Source: Nilaparvata lugens
Lineage: Eukaryota; Arthropoda; Insecta; Hemiptera; Delphacidae
Direction: 5' to 3'
Length of the DNA stretch: 64,000 nt
NCBI RefSeq assembly: GCF_014356525.2
Contig: NC_052515.1
Coordinates: 18,433,375 to 18,497,374 of the forward strand
Shown: positions 21,553 through 33,800 of the stretch, in pieces
How positions within the stretch are numbered: position 1 is the first letter of the stretch
Layout: every line of letters begins with the position of its first letter
The notes under the pieces: generated by a model
Told to the model about the DNA's origin: nothing
Database searches by the model: none
What the model saw: only the letters and a program-made list of their open reading frames with translations
Program-made: the position numbers and the translations under genes

Positions 21553-24370
21553 AAAAGTGGACTTGATCGGTTGTGAAGTGTAGGTAAAAACGTTTCGTTG
21601 TTTCACGATCTAAATTATCTAGTAGTGAGTTCAAAGTTTCAATTCTGTGCAATCATTGAAGATGAACTGGGTTGCTGATGGAGTAGGCTCTGGAATATAA
21701 TGACTTGTGATGTCAAGTTTGTGGAGATGATGAGTTCTATAACTTCATCCTATCTCCAACTTATTAGGAGAATTATTGTAGAATAGTTTTTGGTATGGTG
21801 GAACTTTTCCATACTTGAGAACACTGATTTTTTCCAATTCCACTTTAATGCATTGGAAAATATTGAAACCAATTGATTTACAGTACAATCATGTCATAGT
21901 GAGTTCTTATGAATGTCATAAGTTTTACAACTTCATCCTATCTCCAACCCATTTATTTACTGTAGAATACTCAATATGGTTTACTATAGAACACTTATTG
22001 AGAACACTATAGAACACCCTTATTGAGAACACTGGTTTTTCAACTCCACTTTATTTAGTATTTTTCTTCTGGTCTATCGTTTGTAAATAAAGAACTAAAT
22101 GAAGTGAAATTGATAACACAATCAGTTTTCTCAAGTTATGGGGGAGTATTGACGATGTGAAAGAAATTTTATCTATGGGAGAAGTAATGCATATTCAGTG
22201 GACTTTGAAAATATTCACTATTAATGGCAGTAATTCTAATTACATAGTAAATTTAAAAATGAGTCATTATGACTGTCTTTGTTGCATTCTAATTATTGTT
22301 TATTGTTGTGTAATAATAACTATTGTTGTTAAATTTTTGATTTGTTTCTATTTTATTATTGATTTTTACAACACACATTTTCTGTTGTACCATGCTCTAA
22401 AGATATAGAACAATTCTGTTTTGTTCCAATAACGTGTTTGCTGAATTTTGGAAAACTTGCAGTAAATCGTCAAATCTATTGATCCCAGTTGTTAGGCTAC
22501 TGCTAGTTGCCTGACAAAGTACAGGGATATTCTAACAACTAATTGATCTAACTACTGGTGTAAACAACTAATTAATCAAACCGGTCAATTATTATCGGTT
22601 TAACGGTTTGACCACCCAATTCTCACACTTTCCTTCTCTTACTATCATTTCTTTATAGAAAAATGATGCTACCTCAATTTTATTATCAACTTTTTGATTC
22701 TATGATTTCACGAAAATTTGAGTATCCCTTTTATTCTAATATCACTGAGACGAGTGACTTTCACTTCATCTCGGATTTCAGTTGATCACGGATGATATTA
22801 TTAGATTTCGAATAATTCCAGCCTATTGCCATTTAAAAGCAATAACCTACCTTTTACCTTTGAAACATAATCTAACAGAAACTTTCAGGTTATGTAGTGA
22901 TGCTAAGATGATCTGAAACCGAGAGGAACTGAGACAATATAACACAATTTGCGACGCAACATGCATTGCGATTAGCAATCCAATCCAGGCAAGTCAAAAC
23001 TAAATCAATGCCAATGTTTTGAAAGCAATTAAAAAGTCAGTCTCGTTCGTTATAATGTGGTTAATTTTGAGTTCAAGCCACCAGCTGATTTAATTCAGTT
23101 TAAACTTTGACTATGCAAACGGCCCGTTGAATAAGTTGCTTCTGGAGTATGGCATATCCATACAAACATCTAGTAAATATAGGAAATTTGGGAGAGTTAT
23201 TGAACTTGAGAGAAGAACTTGTAGTAATCTAGTAAATTCGGGACGAGTCCTTTTTCAGACTGAGCCTGTTGCTCTTTCTTGGTATATCAATTTTCTTTAT
23301 CTGCCATGAAAAAGCAATGTATGTAGGATTTGTAATTGGATGTATGCATAAATTAAAAATAAGTCCTGTTACAAAAAAGGAATATAATATTGGAAAGTAC
23401 AATTTCTTCGAGAGAAAATTGAATTATAACAAATTATCTTTTATTTTTTCCGCTTCAGCTTGAAAATTGTATGCTGTTAGAAGAAAGAATACTGTATTGC
23501 ATTACTATATAGATTGAACCGTTTCCAGTAAGATTCTACACTCTATCACAGTAAGGTAAGTAAACTAATATTATTTCTATTTTGTCTCATTTTTTAATAA
23601 ATTCAACTCCATATACTACTGAAATAGGCTAGTTGGGTTCAGTTCAACTAAATTAGGAAAGTGAACTCATTTATAGAAGATAATTTCTTGGGTTGAAGTA
23701 GGAACCCCAAACACTGTCTTTTTTGAATGCTACTGTAAAAGAGGCAACTGAGTTCTTTCATTAATCTTTTCATAAAAAATAAGTAAACTCTGTTAAGTAA
23801 TGAAAGTACTGTTGAATGTTGTAAATTCCATTCGTTTTACAGTATTTTCATTCGTTATGAAGCTTCACAATATAAACTGAGTCTCTATAAACCTCTTCAG
23901 AAGTTGTTAGTTCAACTGTTTATGTTATTTCAGAGTTACTATATTAATTTAGAGTTGTTATTTCAGAGTTACAGTTACTATATTTCAGAGAAGAGATATT
24001 AGTGTCAATAGATGTTTGTCAGTATTCTCATAAGCCAAACAAGAAACTTTTGGGTCAGTTGCACGGAAATCCTATTGAATTTAACCACTATTAAACTACG
24101 ATTACTTAATATATTGCACGTTGGTTTGTTTTTTTTTGGCATCAGACAGTGCCCTTATCATACAAGCTCACGTTTGTTTTACTCAAATCGAATGATATAC
24201 CAACGTGTGTTAAAAATAAAATTATAAAATAAAAAAGGCGTCCATATTACACTGAACATATGAATGTATTTCTTGTCCCACCGTACTATGAACGCCTAGT
24301 GTGCGGTACCGTATTATACTTTATCCTCCATTAAAGGAATTCTATTTTTTAATTCAAAGTCCGTGGATGT
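21553..24370 (+). other. AGK 3' UTR and intergenic AT-rich stretch
   Basis: The likely AGK polyadenylation signal AATAAA is at 22086-22091, about 535 bases after the stop. Two copies of a 'cttcatcctatctccaac' segment (about 21744 and 21931) lie in the 3' region. From 22.4 to 24.37 kb no coding region is supported. Short frames there look random in composition and lack relatives that I recognise. Confidence 0.5.
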
Positions 24371-24379
24371 TCGGGCACT

Positions 24380-26266
24380 CTTGTGATTCAATCAACCAAT
24401 CAATCTCTTTATTCAAAACATACATCAAAATGTATATGAATGCGTCTTTCTTCATTTATTATTTTCAACAAAATAATAAAATAAATACAAGTAAAAAAAA
24501 CAAACAAAATACATCAACAATAGATAGTCTAAGTACATAATGAGTTGGCACTATAATATTCTTCATAACTGTACAATTCCAATTCCACAATATACTTTTT
24601 CAGTTTGTTTTTAAACTTTATAATATATTTTTCATGATTAATACTAGTATGAAGGTAAGTAATGAATTTGATACCCATATAGGTTGGGCTTTGTACTTCT
24701 TTTTTCTATGTTCTTTGATAATAAAGTTGTTCCTATTTCTTGTATTATAGTCATGTACACTAGATTGCCTGGGGAATTTGTCTTCATTATTTTCACGTGT
24801 AATATTGTTTTGTAGATATAAAGGCTATACACCGTCATTAATTCTTCAGAGTAGTTCATGTACGGTACCTTAAACTAGATTTAATATCACTTACTTTATT
24901 TTTATCATAATACTTTATATTTACATATTGACTTCGACCCACCAAATATGAATCTATCATAAAAGTTGGTGTTAAGCATATTTGCGACATCATAGGGATG
25001 ATCTATAACTAAATTGTTATTCCTGGGTAAAATATTCTTTCAAACCTTATCATTTTTGATTTGTGTCTCACTATTCACTATTTTCCAAATTATTTTTTTA
25101 AGTTTGTTGAATTTTTTAGTCTAGCTTCAATGTGTTTAGTTTTCTTTAATTGAATAGTTTTTCTAAAGCGTTTCTTATGAGATTATAAATTTTCTTTCAA
25201 ATTGATATCACTTTTATTTGTCTCAAATGATCTATTAGCTTGTATGAGATTTTCGTGTTCATTGACAATTTCAACTCATTTTTAAGTCTCTTCTTCACTA
25301 TTCTACTTAGAGGAAAATGCAAATTGAAATAATATTTTAGTGAATTGTAAAAATAAGTGAATTTACTCTCAATAAGACTCAAATAAAGTTCAGTCCAGTC
25401 TATTGTGGCTAGGTCATTTTTAAAACAAGTGATTTGATCATTTTTATACCTCCTAACCATTTTAATAAATCCTTTACTTTTATGCTTATTATTTACATCT
25501 AATATATTGAAAATTTGCCCATCGTGATCCGAGTGCTGTAATTAAACACTCTACAAGAATCTCACTTTTGCTAAGGCTGGTGATAAAAGTTATCAATTGC
25601 CGATTCACATGAGTCAGTTATTCTAGTGGGTATATCTTCGGTATATTTTAAACCATGCAAATTTATTTCATTGATAAAATCAGTTTTCTTTCTACCCTCC
25701 CTCAAAACATCGACATTAAAGTCTCCTCCTATTATTACATTTTTATTAATCTTACAGATCTCTATTAAAAATCGATAGAATTTTTCCAGAAACATCTCAA
25801 TATTTTCTGAAGGAGTTCTATAAAATCCAGCTACACTTTCTTCTTATATATTTCTATTTTGATTGTACATGTCTCAAAAATCTTATCTTCATTTATAATA
25901 TTTATTTTCTTTGTCATGATGTTTCTGCATTCTGTTAGTTTATCAGATACTAATATTAATACGCCTCCCCCCCCCCTAAAAGACTTCCTTACATACCAAC
26001 ACTTACAATAATATGCTGGAATTTTAATTTTTTGAATATCATTTTCATTTAATTTATTTTCAGTCACATGACTGTCAATATGACTGGTTTAATTTCCTGT
26101 AATGTAATTATTAGTGCATCAATTCGAGACTCCAAATGCTGGATGTTTTGATGGAAGATTACAAACCCATTATTCACTCTACAATTCACATTTTCTACTC
26201 TATAATTCTTAATTCTAGTTTTCTTGTCTCTATTCAATTTAAAATGTTCTAGGTTGGCAACTCTCC
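24380..26266 (-). pseudogene. LINE B ORF2, endonuclease and tail with RT core deleted
   Basis: Read leftward from 26230: NNGFVIFHQNIQHLESRIDA (start of endonuclease), MTENKLNE (catalytic Glu), GGGGVLILVSDKL, VIIGGDFNVDVL, then SDHDGQIFNIL near 25525. The linker VIDHPYDVANML near 25000 is followed almost at once by GRSQYVNIK, a motif that comes after the catalytic core. The central reverse transcriptase with its YADD box is therefore missing. The frame 24859-24644 is the C-terminal region (PNLYGYQIHYLP). The 3' end near 24390 has AATAAAGAGATTGATTGG. It is similar in kind to LINE A. Confidence 0.78.
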
Positions 26267-26418
26267 TTTTTACTTTCCTTGCCCTATTACCATAGGTAAG
26301 GAAAGTATTGCTTGCCGAAAAAAATTAAGCTACCCCAATTTCTAAATTTCTATACGTTTCAAGGTTCCCTGAGTCCAAAAAAAGTGGTTTTTGGGTAATG
26401 GTGTGTGTGTGTGTGTGT

Positions 26419-26452
<34 letters not shown>

Positions 26453-28013
26453 TGTGTGTGAGTGTATGTGTATTTGTGTGTGTGAGTGTATGTGTGTCTG
26501 TGTACATGATATCTCATCTTCCAAGGCAAGGAAAGTTGTTTGAGTGCGTCACACCAGATTTTTATGTTTTATTGCTTGATCATTTCTATCATATCTCTCA
26601 TTTTGATTTATCTTTAATTTAGTCTAGTCCAAATGGTCGTTTTTCAGGAAACAGCCCCGAAATAATTTTTCTCGACGGTTCTATATGTATTCTGGGGCGC
26701 TGAATTCGAATCTGAAATTTGCTGACACGCCAGAGGGCGGCTTCACCCCCAAAACCCCCAACAACCCCCAAAATTTCGGACTTTTTTCAATTTTCTCATT
26801 TTATCTCATGACCTTGAATTTCTCAAGAAAAATCATTCTTGACAAAATTGAAGAGAATAAGATTTCCAATAAATTGAGTGGTCGCGCAGGATTCTACCAT
26901 TTTTTGGTTCCGGAGCTACGAATTTTCAAAAAAGGGGTATTTTTTAAGGGGTTTTCAAAATTATGCAAACCTACCACTTCTACCCTATACAACATGGATA
27001 TTTTCCTAGTATAGATAAAAAACCACACATCACGTGAAAGAACAATTCATTATGAACAGGATTCCTTAGAAATTTTCGAATTTAGTAGTTGGGGGAGGGG
27101 GGATATTAACTTTAAACACTTATAACTTTTGACAGAATGATCATATTTCCTCGTACTACAGCTCATTCTTCTCAGCTCGTCAAGGCGGTTCAAAATCATG
27201 TATCATAATTGAAATTTGATGAAAAAAATCCACTTTTAATGTATTTTAGCCCCTATTTAAATACCCAGAAAAATGGCCAATTTCTATATTCAAAACTGTG
27301 TATCTCGGTAACCCGAAATGATAAAACATGTGTGAGTGTGAGTGCGTCTGTGTACACGATATCGCATCTCCCAATTAACGGAATGACTTGAAATTTGGAA
27401 CTTAAAGTCCTTACACTATAAGGATCCGACATGAACAATTTCGATCTAATGCAATTCAAGATGGCGGCTAAAATGGCGAAAATGTTGTCAAAACAGGGTT
27501 TTTCGTGATTTTCTCGTAAACGGCTCCAAGGATTTTGATCAAATTTATACCTAAAATAGTCATTGATAAGCTCTATCAACTGCTACAAGTCCCATATCTG
27601 TAAAAATTCCAGGAGCTCCGCCCCATCTATGCAAAGTTTGATTCTAGATTCTCAATTATCAGGCTTCAGATACAATTTAAACGAAAATTCTAAGTGGAAA
27701 AGATTGAGCATAAAAATTTCTACAATTAATGCTCAGTAACATTTTCACCTAAAATTTAAAATAAGCTCGAAATTCGATTAAATGTTAGTATTTCAATTGC
27801 AAACTGTATTTTCAGTTGGCAACTATTAATAATTCTATTAAATCATTCACTATGAAGAGATAGCAGACTTCGTGTGTCTCCAGCGTTATTGTCCTGTCAC
27901 CAGCTGGCTTGGATCTTTGAATAGTAGACTTGAGATGCGCGTGAACACTAGGGTCAGGTGATACATTTTCATAACGGTAAGGAAAGTTGTGTGAGTGCGC
28001 TCACACAGATTTT
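26267..28013. repeat. 'CTTTCCTTGCC' repeat family, compound copy inserted in LINE B
   Basis: The left end TTTACTTTCCTTGCCCTATT forms a hairpin with GGTAAGGAAAG. The right end reads GGTAAGGAAAGTTGTGTGAG and then CGCTCACACAG. A right-end-like sequence already occurs at about 26527-26562, so the block is one short complete copy (26267-26562) followed by a longer truncated one. It separates ORF2 from the ORF1 fragment of the LINE. Related copies lie at 30629-31556 and, inverted, 53700-54310. The origin (MITE or other) is unknown. Confidence 0.75.
26399..26510. repeat. (TG)n microsatellite
   Basis: Interrupted GT/TG dinucleotide runs lie in the conserved position within the CTTTCCTTGCC repeat, mirrored by the run at 30764-30842 in the next copy. 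They are part of the element, not independent microsatellites. Confidence 0.95.
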
Positions 28014-28771
28014 TGAACTAAATAGTTTAAACTAAATGTACTCGTATTCATCATAGCACCAAATTGAGGTGTTTGTCCTAACAATAGTGAAACATTTTCA
28101 TTTAGCTCAGCAGATACATTTTCATTTCCTTTATCACCTGTAGTTTGCCCCTTTGACTCCACTTCTTCTCTCATGTGTCCTATCCAGTCTAATCTACCCC
28201 TATCAATACCTTCTGCAAGCCCACAATTTATTATTGGAATATTGGATACTGGCCTACCTGCATAATCAGTGTTATCATTTATTTCCAAGATATGATTGTT
28301 CAACAATTTTACTAATATTGGTTTACCTTTTTGTTTGTATAAATGCAAGCCATGCTGCGTATAATCAGTGATGTCAAAATTGCTCAGATCAAGGATCTTA
28401 GTGTTAGGTATATTTGTAATTTCATCAGCCATCTATGCGTTGAGCGTATTTACATTGATATTCATTAATGGTTTATCATTCCTAAATGGGAAGGATAATA
28501 TGACTACTTTTGAGCGTTTAGAAATTTTCCTTATTCTACTTAGGTCCAAGTTTGTAGGCTGTACTGTTCCATTAACCTCGTTGTTAGTACCTGATAAAAT
28601 GACTAGGCTGTCATTTACATTGTAGTCTTTTGTGAGCATGTCAATATCCCTTGTCACTTCGTTAAAAGTACCTCCTGGTTTCGATATAACCGTTGCCTCA
28701 AACCCAAATTCACATAATGCACCATTGGCATGATATATCTCAAGCAAGGAAATATAACATACAAAAAACAC
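28014..28771 (-). pseudogene. LINE ORF1 fragment with SGNH-esterase-like domain
   Basis: Two adjacent frames (28771-28433 and 28432-28001) are separated by one in-frame stop. The first has SKPGGTFNEV and LVILSGTNNEVNG, resembling the Gly-rich and G-x-N-D blocks of SGNH hydrolases. The second has LSNFDITDYTQHGLHLYKQG, resembling the terminal block with Asp and His. Such domains are known in ORF1 proteins of some CR1-like LINEs. The expected GTND reads GTNN. The end of the second frame is foreign, contributed by the inserted repeat. It is probably the ORF1 of LINE B. Confidence 0.7.
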
Positions 28772-29666
28772 CTTTAATAATTAGATTTTCATCTTGTTTA
28801 CAAGAAGCTTTTCCTTTATTAGATTACTTCATATGGACCAATAAAAATTTTCTCAATTTTTCTCTCATATATACTATACAAATATTTTTGATGATTTATT
28901 GCTTTCTAAGAACGAGGATCCGAAAATATTCAAGCATAGGGCTCCAAAAGATTTTTATTTTCTCAAATTTTACAACTTTTATTCTGGTTTACTAGAGATA
29001 TTTGTTGCTGGTAATTAGAAAATTCCATCAAATTTTTCGTACTTATAATCGTGGTTAAGCTTAGCAGCTATTCTCCCAAAAAGAATGTGTATGATGTGTA
29101 TCAGACAATCTGTAAAGTAATTTGAACAACATTTACATTATTAATCCAAATATCAATTTGTAGAAGAATATTTTCTCTTTATTATGTAATCCATAACTCA
29201 ACCATCCAAAGAGATCGTATTGAATATTATTTAGAATGAATTGATAATATTAGAGATACATAAATAATAAAAATACAATATTATATCTGAATATAATTAC
29301 CGTATCTATTATAAAATTGATCATTATTGACAAGTCTCAACAATTGATGTGCAATTATACATAGTTAGGCCTACTCAGGAGGACTACAGTTCAGAAATAT
29401 TCATTTGAAAAAGCAACTTTACAACAATGCTTCCCATGAAGTCATGAAATGCTGACAGTTGAAAGTGAATCTCCCTTTAACTATAGATATTAAAATTAGC
29501 ACAGACACCACTTTGATTTGTAGTATTTTTTCTACTAGCTGTTTGATTGACTACCCTGGATTGAAATGAAAACAGAAATATTCAAATTTGCTCTCCATCG
29601 TACCACCCCGAACTAACCCATTCTCTGGTTATGAATTATCATACTCACTTTTTGAGTCTAGTAGGG
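28772..29666 (-). other. Downstream region of the small secreted gene
   Basis: No coding region. A minus-strand AATAAA at about 29176-29181 could end the transcript of the three-exon secreted gene, about 490 bases after its stop. Confidence 0.35.
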
Positions 29667-29744
29667 CTACAAGAAAGGCATGTATTGTCTGAAGTAAGGA
29701 TTCACTCCGTACAAATTTCTCAAGCCCATGCTGTAGTCCATAGC
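29667..29744 (-). CDS. Small secreted protein, exon 3
   Basis: The exon reads AMDYSMGLRNLYGVNPYFRQ and then YMPFL and stop. It is aromatic and Arg-bearing, unlike the Ser-rich exon 2, and might be a C-terminal anchor or cross-linking tail (Tyr). The acceptor is AATTTCAG on the minus strand. Confidence 0.75.
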   Translation of the reverse strand, partial: AMDYSMGLRNLYGVNPYFRQYMPFL

Positions 29745-30761
29745 CTGAAATTGGAAATAGCATTGTTATAATAACTATCAAACAAAAATCATTACATTAG
29801 TTTGTATTGTTATTGTGTATAGTGTAATATTGTTAGTATTTTTATAATGTTAAACTGATACTGAAGTTCTCTTTCCTTTTTTTCTTGTCTTTTTTTGTTT
29901 TCATTTTACTCTTTCTTAATTTGCTTTGTTAACTGTAACAATTCTTTTTTTATTTTAAGTCTTTTTTATCGTTTTTTTCTGCCCAAACAGGTTTTTGTAA
30001 CCTTTGGGATTATTTTCCATAATATAATTTCATTTTTTGTAATGTTCTTCAGGGTATGATTGTGATATTTTAGTTAAATGGTAATTATTGCAGTAACTAT
30101 GGAGATTTCATGCTCTGTAGTCTATATATTGTAAAAAATGGAAAATAAATTGATTTGAATTGAAAAAAATCTAAATTTAACTAAATTCTGTGTCAACTAG
30201 AACTTATTAAAGAACATCATTGTTAGGGAAATATGGAAATACATCAAAATTCTCATAAATAATGAGTTTTTCCTTAAACAGTTTGATAATGATATTATCA
30301 AACGAAAATCCGAATTCATCAATTAATTTTTTTGATCCAAATTAATCTAAATTAATATCAATTAAATTGACTATTCTGAATTATAAGGAGAAATATATCA
30401 ATCAATTGAAAATCTACACAAATAAAATAATGAATATTCCAAATACAGAATTACAATGATTATCAAGAGGGAAGTGATTTCATGTTCCAATATCAATGTT
30501 TTTAAATATAATACTTTGTGTGAAAAATTAGATTTATTATTTTAATTTGAAAATGTTCATCTATGAAGAACAGGAAATAATTTAAAGGAAAGGCGAAGAA
30601 ATAGTGTTACGGCCTGATTCTGCTGATCATTTTTACTTTCCTTGCCCTACTACCATAGGTAAGGAAAGTATTGCTTTCCAAAAAAATTAAGGTACCCTAA
30701 TTTCAAGTTTTCTATACGTTTCAAGGTCCCCTGAGTCCAAAAACATGATTTTTGGGTGTTG

Positions 30762-30809
<48 letters not shown>

Positions 30810-33800
30810 TGTGTGTGTGTGTATGTGTGTATGTCTGTGAACACGATCACTCCATTCCTAATCAACCGATTGACTTGAAATTTTAAACTCAAGGTCCTTA
30901 TACCATGAGGATCTGACAATAAGAAATTCAATAAAATTCAATTCAAAATGGCGGAAAAAATGGCGGATAATTACTAAAAAACCATGTTTTTCACGGTTTT
31001 CTCGAAAACGGCTCTAACGATTTTCTTCAAATTCATACCATGGATAGCTATTTATAAGCCCTATCAACTGACATGAGTCTCATCTCTGAGAAAATTGCAG
31101 GAGCTCCGTAATATACTTGAGAAAAATGGCGGATAATTACTAAAAAAACCATGTTTTTCACGATTTTCTCAAAATAACTTGACCGATTTTTTTCAAATTC
31201 ATACTCTGTATAGTTATTTATCAGCTCTATTAACTGGCATGAGTCTCTTTTCTGGGAAACTAATGGGGAGTCCACCCCATCCTTGAGAAATGGACTTTGT
31301 AACCTCCTTCTCGTGCATGAGGTACGTAGGTAGAGCAGTTCATAAAAAGAACACATAGTCGAGATATTTCATCTGTAGAACAGCTGTTTTGACGACTTAA
31401 AAAAAATGTCGACTAAAAAAATCATCGAATTTCACAATTTACACAAAGGAAAAAGTACTCTGAAAACAATTATATATACACATATACAAAAGTCTGATCG
31501 TTGTTTCAAATATGAGCAAGGAAAGTTGTGTGAGTGTACCACACCAGATTTTTTGTTTATTCAACAGAGCAGTTATATCTATATGTTCTTATGGACGAAT
31601 CGAATATAAATAATCGAAGATTGTACTTATGCGGTAAAAAATTACTTTGCGGGTGAAATTGATTTTTTTTGTATCTTGATAGTGGAGTTTTTATCGGAAA
31701 AAGTTAAAGTATCAATATTTTTCTATGAACATTTCACGTGAATTAGATTAAATCGAACTGTCCTCATCCTTAGTAATTAATTTACATTATGAGTTGTCAT
31801 TTCACTCTTCTTCCAGTTCTTTGAAATCCAATTATTGCACTGCAGGACAGAGTTACTACAAAATATCCATCGGAATTTAAAAATTCATAATAATTACAAA
31901 ATTACGTATTCGAAATGGATAACTCTTATGTCAATAGAACAAGAAAATTACAAAGCTTTTTTTTACAATAAATACATTGAGCCTCTATTAGACTATAGTG
32001 TGGTGACAAAATTATGCCTATTCAAAATCTACCATTTGTTTTCAAGCTTCTAAAACTATTTTACCTGAAAAATGGGAACATTGAGACAGACAACTTATAC
32101 CACCATTTTATGAGAAGCTCTAATAGACAGCTGTATAAAACCCCAAAAGTCAATAATAATCACTTTAGGCACTCATTCTTGTATTTAGGGCCTTACATCT
32201 TCAACAAAATATCATATGACCTAAGGACATGTTCTCCTCCCACTCAAACTAACAAACAAGAGAACTAAGAAAGGGCTGTTTGTAATAAACGACACTTGGC
32301 TCTTGAAGAGTACCTATATCAAGATAGAATAATGGTAATAGAATAGATATGTGTTTTTGTTTCAACTTCAATAGTATCTTACGTCACAAGGATGGGAAGG
32401 GGTCTTTTGCAGGCGAGAATGATGTTTCTAGTCGAGGCGTTAGCCGAGTCTAGAATTTCATTCGAGCACTGCAAAATACATTCACGTCCAAGTTACACTA
32501 TTTTTTGTCATAATAATCTAAAGAAGAATAATTGAGAAATAGAAAACATTACCTGCTTGTGCAGAAGCTACTACATGCATTCTATAAACATAACCTAGTT
32601 TACAAATTCCGATTCAGGAACTTTGTGGAAGTGACAAAACTTCCACCTGGAGCGCCGAAGGTGGGTTTTTGTAGCAGTTTTGCTGTTCCTATTTCGGAAC
32701 TAGGAAACATACTCGACTGTAAAGAAAACATATGGTTTCATTACAGTACAGTATGCTGTAATGAGAATCATATGTCTATTTGTTCTGCAAACAGCTGTTT
32801 ACCGTCTTGATGCATGGAAAACAACTGAGATTGAATGACTATGACAAAAATTACTTAGATGTGTTGCGCTTCAGGTAGCATCGATGTTTGAACAGTTATG
32901 AGGACTAGACTTGAACTATTTTGTGTTTATTTAAATTACAATAGCTCAATTACACCCTGGCTACGCTTACTTGATGTAGTGGTCAGTTAATTTACAAAAA
33001 GTTTTGTGAAATTTCTTCGCTTTTGTGGTGGAAATAGAATTCATTATTAATTATTATTTCCTTACCGAAGCACCGGCAGCCATTGATGAAGAGGCGGATT
33101 GTTGGACGGATGATGAAGAGGACTCCATGGTCTCCACGGCTGAAGAAGAGCTGCTGGAAACGGCTGAGCCCATGCTGGATGCTGTCGAGCCCATCGCTGA
33201 ACCCATCGCTGAGCCCATCGCTCCAAACATCGGCTTCGGGTTGGGGTTTGCACTCTGCAAAATGCAACCAACGCGAATCCAAATAAGTTCTAACAAATAA
33301 TCTGAAGACTTCTGCACACAGCAATTTCAGGTACAAACTCATCCATTTTAAATAATTATTCAGTGTGAAAGAATAAGACGTTGATGCCATGAAACATGGT
33401 TCTGTAATCTAAATTGGTTTTGAGCAAATACAGTGGTATTGTCAACATCAACGTCTTATTCTTTCAATTATGGAGAAATACCACAACATCTCTCACTATA
33501 CAATTACATTATTAAATTATCCATTGAACGAAAATCCAAGTAAGTGTTATCAAAAATACTCTGAAGACTACTGCACACAGCTATTTCACGTGAAAACTCA
33601 ACTAATTACATATATCCATCGAATGGAAATCCTAATACTCAGCACACAGCAAATTTTGATGATAGTTTGAAAGAACCTTTGCTGGATGGTTCTACCAAAT
33701 AATGAGAATAGAGAGAAGTACATACTCGTGTGTTACCTTTCTACTCAACTGATGCGTGACTTGATAAGATAAAGATAAGATTTGGAGTTTGTGTGTTGTA

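Noticed and set aside
26325..26622. His/Thr-rich or Val/Cys-rich ORFs over the (TG)n tract
   Set aside because: Dinucleotide repeats read through without stops. They lie within a dispersed repeat.
33025..33300. Plus-strand acidic ORF over exon 2 of the small secreted gene
   Set aside because: It is the shadow of the Ser/Gly/Met repeat on the minus strand, which has matching acceptor and donor and joins a signal peptide.
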